A stretch of DNA of 64,000 nt from Lottia gigantea. Lineage: Eukaryota; Mollusca; Gastropoda; Lottiidae. The position numbers and the translations under genes were made by a program. This document shows positions 12,001-27,000 of this stretch, piece after piece (position 1 is the stretch's first letter; the number at the start of each line of letters is the position of its first letter). The DNA lies in assembly GCF_000327385.1 (NCBI RefSeq), contig NW_008709640.1:921151-985150 (forward strand), written 5' to 3'. The notes under the pieces are model-generated. The model worked only from the letters and a program-made list of their open reading frames with translations. It did not search any database and had not been told where the DNA came from.

Positions 12001-15000
12001 AACAACCAGCCACCATTTTGAACTCCAAAAGATGTCAGACGTCTGGCATGTACTTCTTGACCTTGACCCATGGAGATGGCCTTACATTCTGAAAAAAATG
12101 AAAAAAAACAATTGAGTATCAACTTATTCCAAAGTGGCAGGTGGCAAGCCACAGAAACTTTTATAGACTTTTACTTTCCAAAATTTGGCTGAATTTGAAC
12201 TCATAAGCGAAGAAAAAATAAACTAAGTACTCACCGATCCTGTGTTTCTTGGCAAGAGCTTCAATACTGGTAGTAGGATCTGATCCCATGGACAATAAAC
12301 AAACCAATGGGTTACGATTATCACTTTCTTGCCACATTTTCTCCGTGTCCAAAATAACACCCTCTGCATATTTATCACCTAGAGTATCAGCAATGTACTT
12401 CTTAGCTTGTGGTAGTGTTCTATCTGGACACCATGATCGTACTAATAGCAGACGTCTAAATACATCCAGTGAATTATTATAACCATCTGGTATTATTTCT
12501 TCTTCTGGAGAGTCTTTATCAAACCATTGTTTCCATAACTTCTCATTTCTTGATACCTATAGTATATATATATATAAGTATAATTCCAATCAGATTTAAC
12601 TATTCATGTTCAATTAGCTTACATAGCTCCTATCCCAGGGGGCAAAATTTTATAGGGGGACTCAACAAGTTTTTCAAGTCATCTAAATTTTTCAGGGGGG
12701 AGGCCAAAATACTATCTACAGCAGCACAAGGTTAGCTCTAAGCAACTACGACAAAAGCTACATTGTCATTTTGTCTCAAAATACAAACACAACCATGAAT
12801 AATAGACATCAATATTTTAGAAAATATGGTGGTTTAGGTTCATTTAAGTGAAGAGCTGTCTCTCACTAACAAAATACTGAAGATTACTAACCTGATCCAA
12901 GATACCAGAGAATTGATGTAGATTACTCAGCTCTACCAGATTCAACCATGTTAAATCAACAATCCATTTATGTGGTTTGGGTGTGACAACATTCAAATCT
13001 AATGATGCACCACCTTAAATAGAGATTGTTTGAAATACTTGATCAGTTTGGGGTAAATTATTGAATTTTTTACATAAAACAAAATGGTAACTTTGCATCC
13101 TTTCATTGCAAGGCAGTCAAGCAATAATCTACTTTCAAACAAATTATAAGCATATTATAACGTTACCTTTAATCAGAGTCATAAATTCTTCGTGTTTAAT
13201 TTTTCCTGCTTGAAGGTCAATCTTCAAGGCCAATAGCAAGGTGAAGGTCAGTTTATCTTTCTCATATAAACCACGGACAGCATATCTATATACTTCATAG
13301 GTCATAAACTCAATAATATTCAATATACGTTTCTGCGTAATTGGTGACTTGATCGATCTGAAGTTCAAATTTTCATGTTCAAATATCCATCTTTCTAGAC
13401 ATTTCATGGGGCTGCTTGATTGGTAAGTTCTGCACGTTTGGGATTCAGAATTCCAAAAAAACAGTAGGTACAGACAAAATTCAAAATGGTGGAGAAAGAA
13501 AAAGGAGGGAAATTTTTTTAGCCTTAATCTGTTCAGTAGGCTACAGATAGATGCCAGAATTGAAACAAACTGAACCTGTTCAGAACTGACCAATCAAGCA
13601 CCACCATAATTAGAACTTTTCTTTCTCCTTTATTAGCAATTTCAAATGTCTATGGATCCTCAATATGTAAAGCACACTTTTGCAACCTATCGGATTGACT
13701 ACACACCTAGTTGCACTAATACATAGGAAACTGTTCCTGTGTTCTATTTTGATTGTTTAGATAGTAATAGGTAAGAATGAAAAGTTTACCTTGCTAATGA
13801 TCTATCAAATAAACCAAGGAATTGTCGTAGTGAGGTTTGATACATAACATTAACTAAACTCATTTCTGTTATTAAGAAATAGAGAATACTGCCTCGTGTA
13901 GCTACAGGTCGGAACTCTTCACGAGCTGTGTTAATTTTAATCTCTGTTTCTGCTGCATTCTTTAATTTCTGACTGACGTCGTCTGCTGTAACTTTAGTTA
14001 TATTTAATACATTGATTAAATCTTCATCATCAACTAGAGAGCCCTGTAAACAAACACATCTATACATTTTACGACAGCTTGGACAAGACATAGACACTGT
14101 TTCAAAATAAAAAAAAATCTTGTATGATAAAAGCAGATGGGTATATTAAGGTTTTTTTTTTAATGTGCATTGGAAATTGTGCTCTTAATCTTTGCCTTGA
14201 AGAACTAGATGTTTTTCCATGCCAGCCCTTTTAAATTCCATCAAGAGGAAATCTGATTGGAATGTTCAAAGAAACTCTGTTGACCAAAGTCAAATGAACA
14301 TTCAACTTATGATGTGATTGCCAAAATATTCTATTATGTGGCCATGTTGAAAGAAACAAACCTGAGTTGATGTTAATCTGAAGAGTAAATTATCTTCTAA
14401 TTCTTTCATCTTTCTTTTATTAGAGGTAACTTCTTCCATTAGATTTACTCTTTCACTTTCTAACTCCTAAAATCAAATCAATTTTTTTATATTTGAGGTA
14501 TTCAACTCATTGTTATTTTGGGTCCATAAAGATCACTTGCATTTTATTGCAACAAGCTGTGTCTTAGAAGGATGATGTCGTACAGAGCAAAAAAATTGCA
14601 ACTTACAGCTTTTTCTGTGAGGATGACTCGACCTAGTAACTGATCTTCCAATCCTTTCATAGTAACAGTAAAATCAATAATGGAGGTACCAGCTGATATT
14701 TCAGGTGTATAAGATGGATTAGGTAGTTTAGTTGTTATATAGAGAGTGAATCCTTTCATAATATCACATTCTTTATCTCCTACTTTCACTTTCAATGTTG
14801 ATCCAACTTTAATAAAGTTTTTCTCTAATACATTATCTAAAGCAGGATCTAGCTCTTCACCAACATCTTCTATCACCAGAGGTCGCCCTAATGACATGGA
14901 ATCTTCTAGATGTTGACGGAAATATTTATGGTTTAATGATGTGATCTGAAAAAAAAGATAGATATTTTCTTACTTCTACTATGCAGTTTCTAGGTTCTAA

Positions 15001-18000
15001 AAGTCCTTGATTCTACATATTTATATGGTAATATTGTAGTCTGGAAAGATTTTTATGTTAGCAGAGTTGTCTCCCTTCCTTGACAAAGGGGCAAAGCCTA
15101 GGTCATATATCATATAACATTCTATTTCTATTCCTTTTAAGAGCTAAATTCATCATGGCATGAAGGAATACACTGTTACAAGATTCAATACCAAAACAAC
15201 ATACCTGCATTTCATTCTTGCCCTCTCTGTTTTTAATCCAAGATTTTCCCTGTCCTTGAGGATCAATGAGTAATGGATATCGTGCAGCCTTAGTTACAAT
15301 TATACCATTCTGTATAGATAACTCATCACTTGGTAAACCTTGTAAATTCCATTCTCCAATCTGACAGATATAAATATTAAATTGAGGAAACATTTATCTA
15401 TGTGATCCTTTGAAGATTCTTTTGCTCCTTATGAGAAACTGGAGCCAGTCAATGGAAAATAATTTGCCCAAAAAGTGGATAGACTATTGAACCTCAATTA
15501 TTTGTCTCATGGAAATAACTTGACACGTTTTCATGCCACACATTGCAGACTCATTTTGTTTGTTTTTATTTTAATGAATGTCCAGATCAAATCCAGCTAG
15601 TGATTAAGCAAGCTTAACAACTTGGTCTGGTTGATAAATGATTGTAACTCACTGTAGTTGGATCTGTTAACATTGTAGTCACATTAAGATTAGCACTGTA
15701 TGGTATTTTTCTGGTCTTTAATTCTTTCATCCAGTTTTTATTGAGTAGAATACGGAAATCTTGGTTGAATGGTCCAGAATAAGATAAGAAAGCTGTACAT
15801 ATCAGTACATCTCCTACCAATCTGAAATATAGGACAACCACATTTCATTACAAAATACCACTCGGAGTAATACATAAATTATGAATTTCCATTCTAAATT
15901 TTAGCGTAATGTCCATTTTGAAGAGCCCAAAGAACTATCATTGTCACTAAGTATATCTAACATTAAAAGTTGATTCCCTTACCTTCCAATCTGTGCTTTA
16001 AATTCTCGACTTTGTTCAGTCCATCTTTCTTTCTCTCCTGCTAAACCATCAATCAAAGCAGAAGCAGCATTCATCTTTCGTCGACAAGTTTCAGCATCTT
16101 CAACTAATGCCTGAAAAATAAAACATTTTCAACAATTAATGGTAAGGAAAACCGAAATTTACCCTAAAAAACCACAATGTGTGCTCAGTGTCAGCTCCCA
16201 AACCTTCTTCCACTTGCAACTAGACACATGGTATTTTCAATCAGACATGGCTGGAAAATAAAGCCAAATCAATAGTCCTGGTAGAGACCAGAATGGTTAA
16301 TTGTCACATACCTGTTTTTCAGACATAGCCTTTTCATATTCAGCTCTGACCACAGCTAATTCTTTCTCTTTAGCATCTAATGTTTCTTGTGCAGCATTTA
16401 AATCAGCCATAGCTGAGTTTAATTTAGATTGCTGTACAATCAAGTTAGCCTGTAAACAAGAAAAGTTTGGTTTTGTCATCAGAATTTAACTCTTCCCAAA
16501 AGTGTTTCATTTTTGAAAAACTGCTCTTCAAATCTTGATAAGTTTTCATTGATTTGCAGGAAAAACAAAGTCAGATTTGACTTCTACAGACCGCTATGAA
16601 GAGTTTAAATTGAGTTCTATCTATTTAGACCAAAATATCACTTCAGCATAAAAATATCAGTTTACCTTCAGTGGTAATACTTCTTTGTTAATTTCAAAAA
16701 AGTAGGACATAGCTTTTGTCCAAGCAGCTAATCCAGCCACATTACCACAAACACGTTTAGCTGTTTCCAAGGTGTAATCTTCAGAGTCAAAATATGGTGC
16801 TAAAAACTCTACTGTTTCATCATTAATAGAGTCTTTAGGAAAGGTAACTAAAGCTTGTAGGAAGTTGGTGCCAGCCATCAACTGAAAAAGCAAACATTAC
16901 TTTTTAATATTGATAAATAAAAATAAGTTAAAGAAATATACTGATGAAAATAGGTGAAAACCATGAAATGCATATAAAGAAAAATGGGTATGTGATGAGT
17001 AAGGCCTATGCGATAGGTATGTGATGAGTAAGGCCTATGCGATAGGTATGTGATGAGTAAGGCCTCTGCGATAGGTATGCGATAGGTATGTGATGAGTAA
17101 GGCCTATGCGATAGGTATGCGATAGGTATGCGATAGGTATGCAATGGGAATTTTTGGACAATACTTTTCATTGAGAAACATTGACATCCAGCAGACAATA
17201 GAACTGAAAAGGTATGTCATAAATATAGAGAATATCTGAGATAAAATGATTAACTACCTTCAAAGATTCTCCCCAAGATGGTTTGATATATTCTGGTTTA
17301 TCTGCATCCACAGTTACTGGTAAAACTTTATTTTGGAACAATAACAATACACAATCCATGATTCTCATAATAAGATGTGGTGGTCGACCCAGTTTTCTCA
17401 CAGTAGCAATATCAGCTGGTTTAATGGTATTTAAGGCAGCTTCAGCTTCTTCTAGAGCAGGTCGAGCAGCTTCTAATTTACGTTCTGCTACTTCCTTATC
17501 TCTATCAATCATATCTACAATAGCCTGAGCTTTATCTTTTACTTTCTGCACCTGGTTTTTAACTTTCTCAGCAGCTTGTGCTTTAACTGTTACTTCTTTT
17601 AAGACTTTCTCAGCTTTCTCTGATGCTATAGCTAGTTCTTTTTCTTTTTCAGCTAACTCCACCTTCAACTCTGCTACTGCTTCAGATGCTTCTATCAACT
17701 TGGACAAACCTTCAAAATAGATAACAATTTTTAGCAAAGAAAACATATTTATCATAAATATCACCAAGCAAAATCATGTGTAGCATTATTGCTTGGCTCA
17801 TGCTAAAACCTTTTATCTGGCATGTCTATTTTAATCTTAAGTTAGGTTTAAATTTGACCAACCTGTATTCATTCTTTCAGCTAATTCACCAATCTCCATT
17901 TTCTTATTGGCATAAATAGTTTTATAACCATTGATAAATGATAAGTATGATTTGGGTGTGACATGAGTGGAGCGACGGTACCTATAAGAAACAAATCATC

Positions 18001-21000
18001 AGTTAGCACAACACGTTATTTCAAACTAATGTAATGATGTCCGTCATTTTCTTTCAATAAGATACCAGTATATGAACAGTGTGATGTATGGTGTCTGAGC
18101 TATGCCAACTTTTTTCATCAGGACAGGGTACAGTGACAGAGATATTTCTTGATATACTAGAGGGTATGTGCATTATATTCACAATTATATGGTAAATACA
18201 ATAGAAGTTGTAAAATGTTTTCTCTGAAACAAACTTAAAAACTTTCTACTCACACTTCCAAACTGTTTCAGACAAAATATACAACAAAAAGACAATAACT
18301 ATTTGATTAAAATTCCATTATTTAGACTTATTTCTTGCTTACCTTTGGAAATAATCAGTACAATTTTCAGCAACACCATCATGTATTGTACCCATAGAAT
18401 GTATAATTTGTAGTTTTACTTCTTCACTACATACAATCTCAAATTCTGACAGGAAATGGTGAGCTACAGCAATCAAAGCATCTTTGGGCCATCTCTGGAA
18501 CCAATCCATAGTACATCCAGAAATTAATCCTGGAAACTTCAAGGCTCTTTGACGGAATTTCTCACCAACCTATAAACAAACACAGTTAATATTATCATCA
18601 AGTTTCATACATTCTAACAAAAATGATACACCCAGCTTTTCTCAGGATGATATGAAAAAAAGAAACTGAGCTATATATCCATGACAAAAATTCAGCAAAC
18701 TTAAAGCAACAATTTTTCAACAATCTTAGAAAAGTTTTTTACACCACCGATGAAGCAGCAAGATTCAAAAATTCAAAGGTATCATCTTGACCAATGCTGG
18801 AATCGAACCATGGTGCTCTAGGTTAGTGAGAAAACATTGAACTCGATGCCACCATCCATCCATAAAGAAATGAAATTGCAAAAAAGAAATGAAATAAACT
18901 TACAGGAGAGAAACACAGTGAGATATGTAGATTATTTCTCACTCTTGATAAATAGTATTCATAAAGATTTTCATTGGATGGTGGTCGTCGTGGAAACTCT
19001 TTCTTCATTATTGGTACTAATTCACCCAAAATCTCATCCATTTCATCACGGGCAAATAAATTAGCAACCTGCAATTCAAATTGTGTTTGTTCAAATCAAG
19101 TATACTGAACTAAAATAGCATATAGAACACTTTGCTAACTTTTTGGTATCCATAAAGCCAAACTTGTGTCTGAATTTTGAATCAAAAGTGTACAGTTTGA
19201 AGAACTATATAAACTTACCACACCAGATGACAACATATTGTTCAGATATTCCAGGAAACCTTCATCTTTTATTTCTTGATCAGTAAATATAAAGGTGATT
19301 CCCTTTCCCTGTTGTCCAGCCGTTCTGTACAGGTATTTTAGATCTTCTAGTAGGTTAGATACATTGTAGGATCTGAAAAAAGTTCAGTCATTCTTATAAG
19401 CAGATGTCAGATTGAAATCTTGATTATCCAGTAGAAATATTTTGAATAAGAAAGGTTACTGTACATCTTTGGCCATTAAGGCAAGTACAAGCAAGACAAT
19501 TCCATCATTCAAAAATCTTATCGAAAGAATGTAAAAATCAAGAGTTAAAGTGGATTTTGAGAAGAATGAAAGGCAAATTGCAATATCAAATCAATATGAT
19601 ATGTAAAAACCTCTGTAGCTAAGCCCTGAAAGATAGAACTACCTATGATTCTCTGCAAAGACAAATGAAACTTGTATAGAACATTCCTGATAAATAAAAT
19701 AAAATAGAGTTTTATTTGGTCTAATGAAACTGGTTAAACATACCTGGTTAATGTAATCTGGAATGTTTTATAACCAGCTATAAATGATGCCAGTCTAGTT
19801 AGAGATTGTTTACCAGAACCACCAACACCAACTAATAAAGCATGACCTCTTGGTGTTCTTATAATTCTTGATACTTTCAATAAATGTATCATAGCATCGT
19901 TAAAGAATACTAGATCCATACCAGCTCCACGTATACTGTCATTATACTGTTGTAGAAACATACTTAATCTTTCTTTTAACTGATCCAAAGACTCAATCTA
20001 AAATAAACCAAGTTACAAGTTCAATTAGAAGCAATTCCCTACATACCAACTTTGGTTAATAGCTATATTAAAGATGTGTTCCCTTATTTTCATGTAGTTC
20101 TTGTCTCTCTTGACAAGTTTGTTGAATAAGATCTTTCCCAAACTATCAATTTACAACCAGATTTTCACAAATTTAACAAGTTCGATTCCATATATCTGTT
20201 ATAATTCATATATTGAGAAGCAGTTGAATCTTCCACTCTCGACAATCATTTGATCTTCCATTATACTTACTGGTTCATATACTTTGGGCATATCAAAATC
20301 TGCATCATCTGGTTCATCACCAGTAGCTTCTGGAGCATCTCTAGAAATGAAATTTATGATGAATCAATTAGAAATCAATCAACAAGTAAACATTATTCAT
20401 TATCAACAACACATTTCTGTTGCTATGCTGAAGAATGAGATCCAAATTTTAATTGTTTAAGATCATAATGCCAATTGGAAAGATGTTAATTGAAATGTGA
20501 GCTGAGTTTACATCCTTGTGGGACAGACCATTAGGATATCTGGTAAGAATGCATGCAATTTATTCAAGATAATTTCGTTAGTAAACACACAAACACAGGC
20601 AAATTGAATTCTTCAGACTCTAATCTAGATAAAAAGCAACATATCTAACGTGAAGGACTAAATAAAATGTTTTGCATGCCGTTAATTTGAGTTTAATCCA
20701 GCAAAAAAAATACGGGGCGAGGTTTAATGGCTGTAGCTTAATAAAGGCAAATAAGGCAGACTTCAGACCAGGAGTGTGCTAGGGTCTTAGGTTTTATTTA
20801 ATATGGACCAAAACGCTTGTAAGTAGATGCAAAATATGCTAAGGGCGGGACTTAATATGTCGATCAAAGGCCACTCCTACTTTCAGAGTGGTCAGGGTAA
20901 ATTTGCATTACATTTGCAACTTGGCCTATTTTTTCAGCACACCAAAGGTCCATCTATCCCAGGCTCAACCAACATAAAATTGTAGGATAATAAGAAATAT

Positions 21001-24000
21001 ACCTCAGGAAATCTGAGAAATACAACGTTGGGTTGACCAGATCTAAATGATCTTCTCCTAAATCTTCTGCAACAATACGTTTCAACGTCTTGTCAATCCA
21101 GGCTGTGTCTTCTGGGTTCACAAACCTAATTAGCATATTAGTAGCCACACCGTTAATAAAATAGGCAAGGTCATGCTTAATGTTTGCTTTTTCTCTATTT
21201 TAACAGTCCCTAGCTGCATTTAATATAATTGAATTTTATCAAAAATCCAATACAATAATCTGATTGGTTAATACAATTCTAATGAAAATTCAATCAGATG
21301 ATTGCATTCCTTAAAATTTATGATTTTTTTTATGTAACCTAGTAACAAATATATGTGTTTTGCTTATTTTAAAAACAAAAGCCCGATAATTTGGAAGAGA
21401 AAGAGCAAACATATTAAATCACATCTATTAAGATAAAAAAAAAACCAGTGCAAAGTGCAAGAAGCAAACTAAAGTTCCACTCGTGCAAATATTGAGCGAC
21501 TCTTTTCACTGTACCTCATAAAATCAACATAATAATGTAATTTTTCAACCATGGCTGCATAATTGTCCCCTAAATCCTCTGTTGTCACTCGAGACATTGT
21601 TTTACTAAACCAATTAAAATCCTCAACATCTGTAAATCTATATAGGCCACAAAATATCATTATAATTCATTGAAACATTGGTTTACATATCTTTTATACA
21701 TAATTTATTCATGAAATTTGAAAGTGTTTTTCAGAGAAAATGTTGTTATTTGTATCCTTTTTAATTAATTCTATTCTTGATGTCCTGAAAGGAATAATGT
21801 TCTCGGTCATTTGAGCAACCCTTTCCCGGCCTGGTTGGAAATAAAGCCAAATCAACAGCCCTGTTTTAAATGCCGGCTAAACAATAGAACAGGGGAAAAT
21901 CATATTTGTTATGTGAAAAACTTGAAATTCTTTTTTCTTTTGTAACTGAATTTCTGGCCTCACCCAAATGTTTGGCGACTCCATGTTACGTAAATTTCTT
22001 GGAACAAAAGTTTATAAATATAAAGGTCGGCTCTCATTGGCTGTCAAGATCTACATGAATGTCATGAAGACAAATTCCATTTCATTTAATTCTCAATTCC
22101 CTTAAGCTTTAAGAAATCAATCTGAAAAACACTTTCATTTCTAAAACTTTGAAATCTTTGATCAAATAAAAGAATTTAACCTGTCAGCTATAACACGACA
22201 ACATTCGTGTTTCCACAATCCCATTAATAATTCAGGTGAGGTTATAACAGAGGATTCCGTATTCAACATCCCCTGCCAGATTCTAGATAAATCACGCAGA
22301 TTGAATATATAGTGAAATTTAGCTGGTGTTGGTAACATTTTAATCTACAACAAAATAATGCATTCAGTATGTTATGATATTACAGGCCAGGAAATGGCTC
22401 AGTTAGCGTAAAAAAGCAATCATATATTACAGAGGAACTTTGTGGAGCCTATCAGAATCCTTAAAACAAAAAACAGACTGATATCTAGATTAAAACAATC
22501 AAACACTTAAATGGAGTTAGACTAAAGAATGTACCTACAAGTAACTTTTAAAGCCAACCCTCGCTAGGAATATGACCTCTAATAAGTGTTGAGTTCTCTA
22601 TGTTTAAAAGATTCTTACCTTTGTGAGTTGCCATAGTCTTCTAGTTACAGGAACCAGTTGTTTGACCAAATTTCTCACATTTTCAGTAAATCCTCGTTCA
22701 GCACAGAAATGACCACAACCAATAACTGAGAAGATTTTATCAATGGAGGAATTGGAGGGTAGTGTACAGTTGAAGATGGCAAACTGACGTTTCAGTCTTT
22801 GTGGTATATCATTTCTACCTCCTCCAGGTTGAATCATAGCAGCACAGAACTGAAAAAGTGTAGCAGACATTAAAGAAGAGTACCGTATGCAAAATATCTG
22901 CAATAAGCCAATGGGAATAAACCAAAAGAATATGCATAAAGCATAAATGCATTGCACAAGCAGTCAACTTAGATAACAAACCACTGGGAATTCAACATCC
23001 AAAGCAGCTTGAATAACCGTCATCTGAGTCTCCAACATGAGATGAGCTATGGTCAATTTAAAACACAGTTTTGGGAATTAAAAACCATCAAGAATTAAAC
23101 ATAACTTGTACCTACCTGCATATCAACTAGGTTAATAATATCTCCAGGTTTCTCTAGGTTATAAAATCCATGAGTTTCCATCAGTTGTCTTACTATTTCA
23201 TTAGCTATCTGGTCTCCCCATTCATTAATAACTGGCATATTAATATCATCAATAAATACAGTCATTTTCTTTCCTGCTGGTGGACCATAGGTTGTACCTA
23301 CTCTCTTGTCTACATAACTTTCTATAGTTCTCTGTACAAAAGACAGAAAAGTTGTCATGGAAAGGGAACAAAATGGGATATTTTAAACTTTTTTTGATCA
23401 TGTTGGCCTAATCGGATAACAATTTTAGTCAGAGAATCCAAGAATTCCACAAGCATGATGGTGTTATATCTTAATGAAAAGAGCATTTGACTGCTTGAAT
23501 TATTGAACATGTCTGTTTTTAAATGTCTTAAGATTTAGATTGAGTAAAATAACGCAGAGAAATTAAATTAATTTTTTTTTTTAATTAGTAATTGATAAAG
23601 TTTGACATATGTAATCTCAAAATTGCATCCACTTGCATCACGAGCAAAGAGCTGGTACTGCATGCAACAGTAAAACTCCAAAGAATGATTGAAGAAAGAT
23701 GACAGGATAAGACATACCTGGAACAACAATGGTGTTGTAGCAGAAGAGAAGTTAACAGATTGAGCAAGATGTTCTTCTGGATTGTACTGATTCATATAGT
23801 TAGTAATCATAACAGTTTTAGCGGTACCCTGTTCACCAATTAATAGTACTGCTTTCTCTTGTTTACAGATAGTATGTATCAGAAACTCTGTACGGACATT
23901 ATCTACATTAGGTACCAATATATTACAGTATTCTGGTGTATAATCAGATGGGTAAGTATAGTCTTTTACTTTTTGGTTCCAGTGAATCCAGCTCCCTGCA

Positions 24001-27000
24001 AATTGAGAGTAACGGTAACCGTCTACAATAAGGTTTTAACTTCATCATTTCAGAATTAAACAAAACTTTGATAGACTAAATAACAAGTCTTTCTTAATTC
24101 ATTTTTGGAATTCATACCTTTTTTTTCACCCTAGGATAATTATTAACGTTCTTAACAATTTAATGGCTGCCAAAGAATATTTGACTGACCTCAGTTTTAC
24201 AGGAAGAACTACAGAAAACTTATCTGATCTCAAGTTTTATTAAAGAAACCATTGAAAATGTGATTCATGTACATGAAGGAACTCAAATTCTTTTTGTTAT
24301 ATTTAGCTTCTTCCCAGACAATATAAAGATGTATCATGGATGCCTATGAAGATCTTAATGACCATTAATGACAGTTATAGTTAATCAAGGAATTGCACGG
24401 AAAATAGTAACTTACCATCAGCATCAACACAGTAATCAAAGATGGTGGCATCAGAACCGCTTGGTATATCTGGTAAATCTAATTTAAAATCTTCATTCTT
24501 CCTGATGAACTCCTCTAATTTAGCTCGATCATCTAACTCTAGGAAAGCTCCAACACTCCACATGACAGTAAATATATAGAGTCTTTCATAATGTTCTTGA
24601 CTATAATGACCTTCTTTTTCATCTTTAACTGGTATTAAACCAGACATCAACTTAGTTGCCTGAAATACAAAATAATATTGTCTGTGTTGCAGAAGCCCCA
24701 TTGAGATCTCAGTGGCCCGCACACAATTGTGATCACCAAAAATTGTGTATGGTTGCGAATAAGAATATCCACCATGATAAACCTCATATAATTTTGTTGT
24801 GAGATGCTTTCATTATTTGCAACCATACGCAACTGGTAATCACTATGGTTTGAGGGCACTTGTAGCGAGAAAAGACTTATTAATTCAGTCACAAACATGC
24901 AGATGGAAGGGTGTAAAAGGCAATTCACATTTATTTGATTTCAGTGTAAACTGACTACAGAACAAAAGTCACAGTTACATGATCTGTTTTTGACTCTTTC
25001 AGCCACAGTTAAAATGGTGTACTGTTATGTTTATTTCAACAGACAATATCAAAGTCTTTAAGTGTAATAAAACTTACCTGTGCTATAATAAAGGCTTCTA
25101 GAACATCCATTTTAAATACCAGATTCTGTACAGCATAACGTAAAATAGCTGGGAATGAGGTTTGAAATAGTTCTAGTATAATATTAGTTTCAAATGATGG
25201 TCTAGATAGTAACCATCCCTGAAAATAAAGAAGGTAGAAAATCAGCCATTTTGAAGGATCATAATTAAATTGAAATGTGACAAAAAACATATTGTGCCTA
25301 ATTCAGGCTGTAGATGTAGGTGCTTAACCAAAACCCTGAAACCAACAATAAATGTTATACAAGGTTTATGCATCTTTTGCTTAACTGTTCACATAAAAAA
25401 AAATTCAACCTTAATGAAATTAATTTACCTTCAAAATGGGTTCCCAATGTAAACCAGAACTACTCATATAAACCATACCATTTCTAGAGACAGTGGCAGG
25501 CGAGGCATTATCAATATTATGAGGTTCAAATATAATTTTACAGTTTGGTGCCATAGGTATACGATCACCATTAGCTAAAGTTAATGTTTTATTATCATCT
25601 AATACAGAGTTTAAATTCTCAATCCAGATAGCATCTACTGGTCCATCTAATACCAGCCAAATATGTTCTCCTGAAAAATAATCATAAAAACATATATTGT
25701 GGTTTTCATAAGCCAGTATTTCTATCAGAAAATGAAGCCTTTTGCATTGGTTTTTCTCACTATATTTTTTTAATGCTCCAAAAAAAGTAGCCTTGATTTT
25801 TTGATTTCTCTTATAAAGACCTAAACTGGTTTGATAGATAAGACTGTTTTACAAAAGTACAGGTAGAACAAAAAAAACAATGTAACCAAAACAGCAGTCG
25901 AACACAATAGATGAAAGTTCGTCCAATTGTTATGATTATTGACAGTCTGATCACAGAAAAAAAATCAGATGGTCCGAAATGAAAAAAAGAAAATTGATAA
26001 AGTAGCCTACCTTTCTTGACTCTTGTAGTTCTCCTCCATAGAGTAGAGAAAATACCATCAGTCCAATCATTGGTAGCAACATCTAGTCGACCAAACATCT
26101 GAGGTGCTGTGATAGCTTTAGGATTCATACGCCATTCTTTATGTGGTTCCCCAATATCAGACATAGCTTTCATTAACATATGTATACAGCATGTTTTACC
26201 GGCTCCACTAGGACCTAGCGCCATCATTCCATGACGTACACGCTGGGTCTCAAACAACTAGAAAACAAATGAAAACATTTAAACCATGATCCTTGAAACA
26301 TCATACTATAAATAAACAACTTGTATTTCTATTTTTGCTTGACCTTCATTTTATAACTGATTTGTGAATTTGGTAAATCCTTGTAAAACAGAACAAAATG
26401 GCTTGCTTATACTCTTTCGAATCATCTGAATCTTTTAAAATGAGTTTGTCAAATAGAGATCTATTTCTGAGAATTCTCTTGGTAAGAAATTTTCTTTTTA
26501 GCATTTCATGTCAAATTGCAGCTCAAAGCAGATGTTAACATCTACCAACTAAATTACAATACAATTGAACTGACCTGAACCAGTTTTAGTGACCAGGCAG
26601 GATGATTGATCAACTTGGCGTCTGCTACATTATCAGCTATTGCTTTCTCTAGTTCAGGATATCCTGCTTTATCTAGTGTTATACCAGGGAATAAATCATT
26701 GATCAATGATAAGAACAATGGTTCATCTTGATCAACTAGTTTAGATAAATTCATATCACGTAAAACTCTCATGACAATGGTTTGTTCTGTATCAGTTGGA
26801 TTCAGACGTTTGTTGGCTCCTAATGTTCTCAATACTGACAGAATATTTCTCAATCCAAAATCATAATGGACCTGAAAGAAAAAAGTCAAAGGTAAATTTT
26901 ATCTTAACCAATACAAAAACTATTATACTATTTTTCCGACTCTCTCAAAGAGGCAATTCTCCCTCAAAACGTCATTAAGACTAATACGCTTGCAAAAATG

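Larger units (their letters stand above)
9026..15821 (-). other. Dynein AAA5, AAA6 and C-terminal domain exons
   Basis: Exons: 15653-15821, 15205-15360, 14607-14945, 14362-14466, 13790-14043, 13167-13357, 12892-13013, 12235-12556, 11862-12088, 11250-11522, 10690-10952, 10091-10460, 9756-9908, 9026-9436. Landmarks: [31 protein letters not shown] and [17 protein letters not shown] (AAA5); [42 protein letters not shown] and LLQNCHL (AAA6); [80 protein letters not shown] and the final [10 protein letters not shown] (C-terminal domain). Confidence 0.95.

Noticed and set aside
16987-17150. CRISPR-like array
   Set aside because: Units abut each other without unique spacers, the genome is eukaryotic and no cas gene is near. 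The same applies to 33115-33440 and 56131-56353.
16878-17198. Minus open frame with periodic HTYRIPIAE-like peptide
   Set aside because: It is created by the minisatellite in a dynein intron; the unit lengths (29 and 11 bp) are not multiples of three, so it is not selected coding repeat.
20690-20945. GC-richer block in the intron between dynein exons 20271-20340 and 21003-21125 as a mobile element
   Set aside because: It contains words such as GGGGCGAGG and GGGCGGGAC, but I found neither inverted ends nor a second copy.
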